A DNA stretch of 61,978 nt from CAYRVF01 sp964427535 (GTDB lineage Bacteria > Chloroflexota > Ktedonobacteria > Ktedonobacterales > JADMIN01): contig CAYRVF010000010.1 in assembly GCA_964427535.1 (NCBI GenBank), positions 1 to 61,978 on the forward strand. The letters are read 5' to 3'. Made by a program: the position numbers and the translations under genes. Positions 51,828 through 59,082 of this stretch are shown piece by piece; the stretch's first letter is position 1; every line of letters starts with the position of its first letter. The notes beneath the pieces were generated by a model that saw only the letters and a program-made list of their open reading frames with translations, searched no databases and had not been told where the DNA came from.

Positions 51828-51847
51828 GGGCGAGGCATGCTTCGCCC
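51828..51847. repeat. Palindromic repeat, family B (one mismatch)
   Basis: GGGCGAGGCATGCTTCGCCC, followed by CTAC. Third copy of the family B palindrome. Confidence 0.75.
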
Positions 51848-51916
51848 CTACTGAACAGCTCGACCGGATCAGGCCGCTGTAATGGTTGCCGTCCGCCACG
51901 ACCGCCCAAATAGCGA

Positions 51917-51958
51917 CCCCTTCCCTCCAAGGGAAGGGGGTTGGGGTGAGGTTCTGCC
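51917..51958. repeat. Palindromic repeat, family A variant with GTGAGGTTCTGCC tail
   Basis: CCCCTTCCCTCCAAGGG hairpin followed by a G-rich run and the same 13-nt tail as the element at 18485-18524. It precedes the stop of the ROK gene by 22 nt. Confidence 0.75.
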
Positions 51959-51980
51959 GGGTTGGGGGAGAGGTTCCGCC

Positions 51981-52994
51981 CTACATTACCGGATTCACCA
52001 CGCGCGGACCGGTCTGCGTGACGGCCGCGTTGCCGGCCATCCACGCCGCACCGATGATGCCCGAGTCGTCGCCGAGCGCCGCGCGGACGATCTCGACTGA
52101 GCGGCCGGGCAGTGGTAGCCCTGCCTCGCGCGCCCGCGCCGCCGCGTGCTCGAAGAGTAGGTTGGTGGCCTCGATTAATCCGCCTCCCAGGATGACGCGC
52201 TTGGGATTGTAGAAGGTCACGAGCGACCCAAGTCCCGCGCCCAGGTAGTCGGCGGCGTCGGTGAGGGTCTCGGTGACCAGCTCATCACCGGCGTCGATGG
52301 CGCGAGCGAGCATCTTCGAGCGAATCTGTGTGTCACCATCCTTCAGCTCGTCGCGCAGCTTCGTCGGGCGCCCGCGCTGCATCTCGGCTTGCAACACCAG
52401 CCCGATCGCCGTGCGCGATGCGTAGGCCTCCAGGTGGCCGCGGCCGCCGCAGCCGCAGATGCGCCCGTTATACTGCACAATCGTGTGGCCGATCTCGCCC
52501 GCTGTGCCGGTTGAGCCGCGCCGGAGCGTGCCGTTCTGCACGATGGCCGCACCGATGCCCGTGCCGACGAACACGCAGACGAAGTCATCCACGCCACGCC
52601 CCGCGCCGAACATCTGCTCGCCGTACGTCGCGACCTCGACGTCGTTGCCGAGCACGACGGGCACATGGAACTTCTCAGAGAGCAGCGTCGCGATGGGCAG
52701 ATTGTCGAGCCCTTGGCCGAGATTCGGCCCAGAGAGCAGCACACCGGTCGCGCGGTCCACCTGTCCGGCGATGCCCGCGCCGATGCCGGCGAGGGTCACG
52801 TCGTTTGGCAGCGCAGCGGCGGTGATCGCCGACGAGACAACCTCAAACAGCCGGTCCGTGAAGAAGCTTGCGCCGCGGTCAGAGTTCGTGCGCTTGCGCC
52901 CCGTCCCCAGCACTTTGCCGGTCTCTAGATCGACGACGCCCGCATAGATTTTCGTGCCGCCGATGTCTACCCCGACGGCGTATCGCCCTGCCAT
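51981..52994 (-). CDS. ROK family sugar kinase (glucokinase-like)
   Basis: 337 residues. ATP site VGVDIGGTKIYAG (7-19), catalytic Asp in LGNDVEVATYGE, VGTGIGAAIV, and the ROK zinc region GHTIV followed by CGCGGRGHLE. The usual third Cys of CxCGxxGCxE is His here. The spacing and start fit bacterial glucokinases of the ROK type, but fructokinase or N-acetylmannosamine kinase are possible. AAGGAG precedes the ATG. It has no DNA-binding helix-turn-helix, so it is an enzyme and not a NagC-like repressor. Next upstream gene (ppk) is 168 nt away on the same strand. Confidence 0.92.
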   Translation of the reverse strand: MAGRYAVGVDIGGTKIYAGVVDLETGKVLGTGRKRTNSDRGASFFTDRLFEVVSSAITAAALPNDVTLAGIGAGIAGQVDRATGVLLSGPNLGQGLDNLPIATLLSEKFHVPVVLGNDVEVATYGEQMFGAGRGVDDFVCVFVGTGIGAAIVQNGTLRRGSTGTAGEIGHTIVQYNGRICGCGGRGHLEAYASRTAIGLVLQAEMQRGRPTKLRDELKDGDTQIRSKMLARAIDAGDELVTETLTDAADYLGAGLGSLVTFYNPKRVILGGGLIEATNLLFEHAAARAREAGLPLPGRSVEIVRAALGDDSGIIGAAWMAGNAAVTQTGPRVVNPVM

Positions 52995-53162
52995 AGCGCA
53001 AACTCCTTCGCCTCGAACGGATCATGTAGAACGCAACAACCTGCCGGCCAGTCGTCTTATTATCAAGGTCGCGGGTCAGTGGAACGGCTGGTGCCAGGTA
53101 CGGCGCGGATCACCAGCGCGAGATACTGCCGAAGGCCCGATCGGTGAATTTTCCTGGACTGT

Positions 53163-55388
53163 CTACGAGGTCGGTGTGCCAGATGGTGCGGAGACGACAG
53201 GTGGCATGGGCACTGTCGGCGTACTAAGCTGCACATAGCGCGTGCCGTCCTCCGAGTCGGTCGCGGACTCTTGCATGAACCACTGTTGCACATCGAACGC
53301 AGACTCACCTTTTGGCGGCCTGATGCGCTCATAGGTCCCATTGGGGAGCAAGCGGTACGAATTCGCTGTGTCGCGGAAGTACGCGGGCAAGACCACGCGC
53401 GTGATGTGCCGGCGCAGATTCTTGTCCTCCAGCGGGAAGAGCACCTCCACGCGGTGATCGAGATTGCGCTGCATCAGGTCGGCGCTGCCCATGAGCACCT
53501 CATCCTCGTCGTGCCCGCCATTCGCGAAGTAGTAGATGCGGCTGTGCTCCAGCATGCGCCCGACGATGCTGATGACCTGAATATTCTCGCTCACTCCCGG
53601 CACGCCAGGACGCAGGCTACACATGCCACGCACCAGCAGATCCACCTGCACGCCAGCCTGTGACGCGCGGTAGAGCTGCGCGATGATCTCTGGGTCCACC
53701 AGCGCGTTGCACTTGAAGACGAGACGCCCTTGTCCGCCCGCGCGGTGGCGCTCGATCTCGCGCTCGATGCGCTTCATCAGCGCCGGGCGCATCGCGTTCG
53801 GAGCGACGAGCAGCTTGTTATACGAGACGCCGCGCGCAAACCCGGTGAGCGCGTTGAACAGCGTCGCCGCGTCCTCGCCAAGGTCGTCGCGCACGGTCAG
53901 CAGGGCGTAGTCTTCGTAGGTGCGCGCGGTCGAGGCGTTGTAGTTGCCCGTGCCCAGGTGGACGTAGCGCTGCAGCCCGGTAGCCTCGCGACGTACCACG
54001 AGCGCCACCTTGGCGTGCGTTTTCAGGTCCGGCTGGCCGTAGACCACGTGGACCCCGGCTTTTTCAAGCGTGCGCGCCCACTCGATGTTGTTCTCTTCGT
54101 CGAAGCGCGCCTTCAGCTCCACCAGCACCGCGACCTGCTTGCCGCGCTCGTTGGCCTCCAGCAGCGCGTTGACGATGGGGGAGTTGTTGCCCACCCGATA
54201 GAGCGTCTGCTTGATCGCGAGCACCTGTGGATCATGCGCAGCCTGCTGGATGAACTCTGTGACCGTGCTGAATGCGTCGTAGGGGTGGTGCAGCAGCAGA
54301 TCGCCCGCGCGGATAGCGGCAAATATGTCCTGGCCGCGCCGGAGCTCGGGGGGCACCCGCGGAATGAGGGGCGGATCTTTCAGGTCGGGACGGGGCAGGT
54401 CGGTCAGCTCCGTCAGGTCGCCCAGCCCGAGCGGGCCATCCAACTCCCAGACGTCGTCTGGCTCCAGTTCCAGCCGCTCGCGTAACAGCTCGCGCACGTT
54501 CTCGGGCATCTCGTTCTGCACGAGCAGCGCGATCACCGAGCCGAACCGGCGCTGACGCAGGCCTTCCTCGACCGTGGCGAGCAGATCGCCCGCCTCATCG
54601 CTCTGAATCTCGAAGTCGGCATCGCGTAGCACGCGGAACGGATGAGCGGCGACGATCTCCATGCCGGGGAAGAGCAGATCGAGATGCGCGGAGATGAGCT
54701 GCTCCAGCCAGACGAATGCGAAGCGCCGCGTGCCGTTCTGCTCGCCCTTCGCGCGCTCACGTGGGGGCAGCGGCACGGGAACGAGCCGCTTGAGGGTGTT
54801 CGGCACTTTGATGCGCGCGAAGAGCTCACCGGCGACCGGGTCGTGCAGAATGACCGCCAAATTCAGACTGCGGCTGGAGATATGCGGGAAGGGATGGCTC
54901 GGGTCCACGCCGAGCGGCGTCAGCACCGGCAGAATCTCGCTGCGGAAGTAGGCTCCGGCAGCCTCACGCTGGGCGCGAGTCAGCTCGGTGTAATCCAGGA
55001 CGGAGATGCCCGACTCGGCAAGCCGAGGCAGCAACTCGCCCTTGAGAATGTGCCGCTGGTCGCGCAGCAGGTCGTTGATCAAGCGCCGTAAGGCGTCGAT
55101 CTGTTGCCCCGGCGACATGCCATCCGGGCCGACGTCGCTCACCTGTGCGTCGAGCTGGTCGTAGAGGCCCGCCATGCGCACCATGATCAGCTCATCAACC
55201 TGTGTGCTGACGAAGGCGAGGAACTTAACCCGTTCGAGCAAGGGATGGCGGGACGATTGTGCCTGATCCAACACGCGCCGCTCGAACTCGATGAGCGAGA
55301 GCTCACGATTGATGTAGAGCTCTGGGCGCAGGTGTAGTTTGTGACGCCCATTCGAGGCGTGGTCGGATCCATTCATCCGTTGTCGCAT
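53163..55388 (-). CDS. ppk1: Polyphosphate kinase 1
   Basis: 741 residues from the ATG at 55388 (GGGGGAG 8 nt upstream); an ATG at 55376 is the alternative. Polymerises the ATP gamma-phosphate into polyphosphate. All four PPK1 domains are present: N (YINRELSLIEFERRVL), head (HPFRVLRDADFEI), C1 (HHPYDAFSTVTEFI, KQTLYRVG) and C2. The autophosphorylated histidine is in LKTHAKVALV and a second active-site region is YVHLGTGNYN; ADLMQRNLDHRVE is the C2 PLD-like block. Tail of about 25 residues after the core. With methylglyoxal synthase elsewhere it touches phosphate economy, but no Pho box or exopolyphosphatase is near. Confidence 0.95.
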   Translation of the reverse strand: MRQRMNGSDHASNGRHKLHLRPELYINRELSLIEFERRVLDQAQSSRHPLLERVKFLAFVSTQVDELIMVRMAGLYDQLDAQVSDVGPDGMSPGQQIDALRRLINDLLRDQRHILKGELLPRLAESGISVLDYTELTRAQREAAGAYFRSEILPVLTPLGVDPSHPFPHISSRSLNLAVILHDPVAGELFARIKVPNTLKRLVPVPLPPRERAKGEQNGTRRFAFVWLEQLISAHLDLLFPGMEIVAAHPFRVLRDADFEIQSDEAGDLLATVEEGLRQRRFGSVIALLVQNEMPENVRELLRERLELEPDDVWELDGPLGLGDLTELTDLPRPDLKDPPLIPRVPPELRRGQDIFAAIRAGDLLLHHPYDAFSTVTEFIQQAAHDPQVLAIKQTLYRVGNNSPIVNALLEANERGKQVAVLVELKARFDEENNIEWARTLEKAGVHVVYGQPDLKTHAKVALVVRREATGLQRYVHLGTGNYNASTARTYEDYALLTVRDDLGEDAATLFNALTGFARGVSYNKLLVAPNAMRPALMKRIEREIERHRAGGQGRLVFKCNALVDPEIIAQLYRASQAGVQVDLLVRGMCSLRPGVPGVSENIQVISIVGRMLEHSRIYYFANGGHDEDEVLMGSADLMQRNLDHRVEVLFPLEDKNLRRHITRVVLPAYFRDTANSYRLLPNGTYERIRPPKGESAFDVQQWFMQESATDSEDGTRYVQLSTPTVPMPPVVSAPSGTPTS

Positions 55389-55532
55389 TCCTCCAGCTCC
55401 CCCGGCATGCATGTGACACCGACATCCTCCGCAGCATTCATTATGCGACGGAAACGCCCCATATTGCAGAATATACGCCACATCCTGCGGCAGGGTTCGT
55501 CAATCAAGGATGACGAAGGGCATCACTCCCGT

Positions 55533-55640
55533 CCCTTCTCCCTGCGGGTAGGGGGGAGATGGCGTAGGCCGAGTACGGTTGCCCGAAGGCCACGCCCGCC
55601 GACTCTCCCTTCCCCTCGCAAGGGGAAGGGGGCCGGGGGG
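55533..55640. repeat. Two palindromic repeats, family A variants
   Basis: CCCTTCTCCCTGCGGGTAGGG (55533 on) and CCTTCCCCTCGCAAGGGG (55608 on, a good hairpin with GGGGGCC after it) lie in the 289-nt space before ppk1. No other feature is seen in that space. Confidence 0.65.
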
Positions 55641-55677
55641 ATGAGGCCCCGCGTCTCCGTCACACAGCCCGCGACAC

Positions 55678-56436
55678 TCACTGCTCGGTGCCCGCCATCG
55701 GCCGCGTCGCCTGGTCCAGCCGGTCGTCGGGCGTGATGCCGGCGTACCCGCGCGTCGCGATGCGCTCCTCATCCTGGCGACGCACACTGGCCTCCACGAT
55801 ACGCACGGCCTCGTCGATGTCATCGGTGAGGGTCCAGATTTCGAGGTCGCTCGGATTGATGGTATGCAGCTCGTCAAGCATCGTCGAGCGCATCCAGTCG
55901 GTGAGCGGCTGCCAGAACTCGCGGCCGATCATGATGACCGGCACACCGCGATCCACCTTCCCCGTCTGCACCAGCGTGACCAGCTCGAAGAACTCGTCGA
56001 GCGTGCCGTAGCCGCCGGGGAAGAAGATGTACGCTTGCGCGGAGAAATCGAGCATGACCTTGCGGCTGAAAAAGTAGTGGAAACTCTCGCTCTGTTTCAC
56101 AAAGGGATTGGTGCGCTGTTCGTGCGGTAGCTCGATATTCAGCCCGACCGAGTTGCCATCCGCTTCGTACGCTCCCTGATTCGCCGCCTGCATGACACCG
56201 GGACCGCCGCCGGTCACGACGGTATAGCCGCGCTCGGCAAGTTGGAAGCCAAGCGCACGCGCGCGCTCATAATAGGGGTGCCCCTCCGGAAGACGCGACG
56301 AGCCGAAGATCGTGACGCTGTTCTGTATTTTGGCGAGGAAGGTGAATCCATCGACGAATTCGCTCATGATGCGAAAGATGCGCCACGTCGGATTATTGGC
56401 GAAGTCGAATGACGCACTATCGGATGAAAATGACAT
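55678..56436 (-). CDS. LOG family protein (TIGR00730, Rossmann-fold nucleotide hydrolase)
   Basis: 252 residues. Lysine-decarboxylase-like/LOG signature GGGPGVM (76-82), Arg125-Lys126 and PGGYGTLDEFFE (140-151), which form the nucleotide-monophosphate phosphoribohydrolase site releasing a base from AMP-type substrates. The N- and C-terminal extensions make it the longer bacterial type. The ATG at 56436 has GAGG 7 nt upstream. It is upstream of ppk1 on the same strand with 289 nt of repeats between. Physiological substrate unknown. Confidence 0.9.
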   Translation of the reverse strand: MSFSSDSASFDFANNPTWRIFRIMSEFVDGFTFLAKIQNSVTIFGSSRLPEGHPYYERARALGFQLAERGYTVVTGGGPGVMQAANQGAYEADGNSVGLNIELPHEQRTNPFVKQSESFHYFFSRKVMLDFSAQAYIFFPGGYGTLDEFFELVTLVQTGKVDRGVPVIMIGREFWQPLTDWMRSTMLDELHTINPSDLEIWTLTDDIDEAVRIVEASVRRQDEERIATRGYAGITPDDRLDQATRPMAGTEQ

Positions 56437-56778
56437 TAGAGAACCTCGATTTCAGCGCTTCACGGCCCGGCGCTTCCGAGTCACCGGCATACCTGCCTGG
56501 ATGCGGGGCATCGTACTGTCTTCCATAGCACGGGCTGTACCGGCAGCCGGGAGGTACTCCCCGCTGGAGCGTTTCCGCATGCATGCTCCCTATTCTACCG
56601 GACTGAGCCTAGCCTCCTGACGGCAGAACCGCTCCCCCAACCCCCTCGACGTAGAGACGCAGGCACCGGCTCACGTCATGCGCGAAGCAAGGGTCCTCTC
56701 ATTGGGCGGTATACTAGACGAGGTGGCTCCGTTGCCGTGCGGAGTGGGTGTGCCCGTGATTCGATCGAGGTCTCTTCC
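56437..56778. other. Divergent intergenic region between LOG and TSUP genes
   Basis: 342 nt without a supported coding frame. TATACT at 56710-56715 is a candidate -10 for the rightward gene, about 64 nt before its start. Some GC-rich short inverted repeats near 56540-56560 (CGGGCTGTACCGGCAGCCGGG). Nothing else recognised. Confidence 0.5.
56710..56715 (+). promoter_or_regulatory. Candidate -10 box (TATACT) for the TSUP permease gene
   Basis: GGGCGGTATACTAGACGAGG in otherwise GC-rich sequence; no clear -35. Confidence 0.4.
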
Positions 56779-57552
56779 ATGACGCTTCTGACTGCTCTCG
56801 TGTTGTTCGTCGCGGCCGTTCTCGGCGGGACACTCAACGCCGTCGCGGGGGGCGGCAGCTTCATCTCGTTTCCGGCGCTCCTCATCTCGGGCGTCCCCCC
56901 TATTCAGGCGAACGCCACCAGCACGATCGCGCTCTGGCCGGGTTCCGCCGCGAGCATTGGCGCCTATAAAGACTCCCTCACGGCGACCCGCCGCACGCTC
57001 TTGCTCTATGGCATTGTGAGCATCATCGGCGGCGTGCTCGGCGCGCTGGTGCTTATCAATACAAAGCCCGCGACCTTCTCGCTGCTGATTCCGTGGCTGC
57101 TGCTGCTGGCGACGCTGCTCTTCACATTCGGCGGCAAACTCACCGGCACGCTGCGGGCGCGCCTGAGCAAGGCGAGTGGCCCCGCCTGGCTGCCGCTGAC
57201 CGGCGCGCTGGTGCTGCAGTTCATCATCAGCGCGTATGGAGGCTTCTTCGGCGGAGGTATCGGTATTCTGATGCTGGCCAGCTTCGCCGTGCTCGGCATG
57301 GAGAACATCCACGAGATGAACGCCCTCAAGGCGGTGCTGGCGACGTGCATCAATGGTGTCGCGGTGATTACGTTCATTCTCGCTGGCAAGATCTTCTGGC
57401 CCGAGGCGCTGGTGATGATCGTCGGCGCGATTGCCGGCGGCTACGGTGGCGCCTATTACGCCCGCAGGATCGACCCGCGCATTGTGCGCCGCTTCGTCAT
57501 CCTCGTCGGCTTCGGCATGTCGCTCTATTTCTTCATCACCACCTTCGTATAG
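56779..57552 (+). CDS. TSUP family permease (TauE/SafE-like)
   Basis: 257 residues with about eight membrane helices in two repeats. Starts with the family block GTLNAVAGGGSFISFPALL, mirrored in the second half by SAYGGFFGGGIGILML; the ALKAVLATCINGVAVITF helix is typical. Members export or import sulfite, sulfoacetate or other organosulfur/oxyanions. The ATG at 56779 has GAGG 8 nt upstream. No sulfur-metabolism genes nearby, so the substrate is unknown. Confidence 0.9.
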   Translation: MTLLTALVLFVAAVLGGTLNAVAGGGSFISFPALLISGVPPIQANATSTIALWPGSAASIGAYKDSLTATRRTLLLYGIVSIIGGVLGALVLINTKPATFSLLIPWLLLLATLLFTFGGKLTGTLRARLSKASGPAWLPLTGALVLQFIISAYGGFFGGGIGILMLASFAVLGMENIHEMNALKAVLATCINGVAVITFILAGKIFWPEALVMIVGAIAGGYGGAYYARRIDPRIVRRFVILVGFGMSLYFFITTFV

Positions 57553-57729
57553 GACGAGAGCGGCTGCGCGCCCCGCGCTCGCACTCCACGCACTCGTCAA
57601 ATACTCTAAATACTCTTCATACAACCCTAACGCCGCCTTAGCCGCCTTAATCGATCAGTCCCCGATCTTGCTCGCAGCACGAGACTCCGGTTGGTGGATA
57701 CATCGTACCCACAAGAGGAGAGTCTCGAC

Positions 57730-58890
57730 ATGCCGCAGCCACGTCGCGCCCCGAGAGCAGGGCGCTTCCTCCGAGGAGCGCTCGCGTGCCTCCTGGGAAC
57801 TGTCCTTGTACTCCTCCTGACGGAGGTTGGACAGGCAACGCCGCCAACGACCGTCGAAGGCGTTCCCGCGCTCTCGCACGTCTTTACGATCGTGCTCGAG
57901 AACGAGCCGTTCGACGCTACGTATGGTCCAGGCAGCCCGGCGAACTATCTGAACTCACTGCGCTCGCAGGGGGTGCTGCTGACGCAGTACTACGGCGTGG
58001 GCCACGCGAGCAACGACAACTACATCTCGATGACGAGCGGTCAGCCGCCAGTGCCGCTCACGATGGCCGATTGCTCCAACTGGTTGAGCTGCGAGCAGGC
58101 CGTTAGCAGCCCAGCGTTCACTGGCGGCGCGAGCATCGCCGAGCAGTTCGAATCCGTGGGGCGCACTTGGAAGGGCTACATGGAGGACATGCCAGCCCCC
58201 TGCACGCACGCCTCCGCCACTACCGCGACCGATCCGTACCAGGGCGACAGCACACAGGCGCGGTCCTACAACTATGCGGACCGGCATAACCCCTTCATCT
58301 ACTACGGGCCAGTCGTCAACAACACCGCCCGCTGCGCGACGCACGACGTCCCCTACAGCCAGCTCGCGCGGGATATGGCCGGCAACACCGTGCCGAACTA
58401 CGCCTTCATCGTGCCGAACACCTGCGACGATGGCCACGATGTGCCGACATGCGCCAACGGCCGACCCGGCGGGCTTGTCGCCGCGGACGCGTGGCTCGCC
58501 GCGAATGTGCCGCCTCCGAAAGCGCCTATTCCGCCAGCAACCGTCGCCGCTGGCGACACCGATGGCCGGCGCGGATTCCATGTGCCGAGCCTGGTGATCT
58601 CGCCCTGGTCACAGCGCGGCGGTGTCAGCCATCTGCTGTTCGACCACACGTCGGTCCTACGCATGATCGAGTGGCGCTGGAATCTGAAGCCACTCACCGT
58701 GCGCGATGCGACGGCGGCGAATCTGGCGAGTGCGCTGAACTTCTCAGCACCGGATATCCCGGCACCCCAATTCGCCGTGCCTCCTGGTCCATTCGGCGCG
58801 CCATGTCCGATTGGCTCCAGCCCCGCCACTCTAGCCGAAGAAGAGTGGGGAGCGTTGCGGACGCTCGCCACGACGTATAGCTGGCCGTGA
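57730..58890 (+). CDS. Exported phosphoesterase, apparently lacking an active-site segment
   Basis: 386 residues with a signal peptide (about 1-40, LRGALACLLGTVLVLLL, then QATPP). PF04185-type phosphoesterase/acid phosphatase: metal pair Glu-Asn in FTIVLENEPFDATYG, GHASNDNYISMTSG with the Ser/Thr nucleophile region, and the end VPSLVISPW, FDHTSVLRMIEWRW. Homologs I know carry a block like ...VTFDEWGGFFDH just before VPPPKAP; here DAWLAAN runs straight into VPPPKAPIP, so about 25-30 residues with the Asp-Glu metal ligands are missing in frame. AGAGGAG precedes the ATG. Enzyme activity is doubtful. Confidence 0.8.
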   Translation: MPQPRRAPRAGRFLRGALACLLGTVLVLLLTEVGQATPPTTVEGVPALSHVFTIVLENEPFDATYGPGSPANYLNSLRSQGVLLTQYYGVGHASNDNYISMTSGQPPVPLTMADCSNWLSCEQAVSSPAFTGGASIAEQFESVGRTWKGYMEDMPAPCTHASATTATDPYQGDSTQARSYNYADRHNPFIYYGPVVNNTARCATHDVPYSQLARDMAGNTVPNYAFIVPNTCDDGHDVPTCANGRPGGLVAADAWLAANVPPPKAPIPPATVAAGDTDGRRGFHVPSLVISPWSQRGGVSHLLFDHTSVLRMIEWRWNLKPLTVRDATAANLASALNFSAPDIPAPQFAVPPGPFGAPCPIGSSPATLAEEEWGALRTLATTYSWP

Positions 58891-58965
58891 CGATTGGGAG
58901 GACGTACCTAGCGGCTAGCGTTTCTGCGCTGGCAGCCCTCGCTCTGACGAGCGTGAGAACATGGT

Positions 58966-59000
58966 GTCGCGGGGCTGCCCGAACTGTACCGCCCCGCGAC
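58966..59000. terminator. GC-rich inverted repeat between convergent genes
   Basis: Perfect 10-bp arms GTCGCGGGGC (58966-58975) and GCCCCGCGAC (58991-59000), 15-nt loop. It lies between the phosphoesterase and the FtsX permease stops. No T-run on either side, so terminator function is tentative. The rest of 58891-59082 shows nothing else. Confidence 0.45.
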
Positions 59001-59082
59001 GCGCGTGCCGCGCCTGTGTCCGCTCGGATACCCACCCTGCCGCCACATGTCAGCAGAGAAGGCGGTGCCGAGCGCTCCTTTC

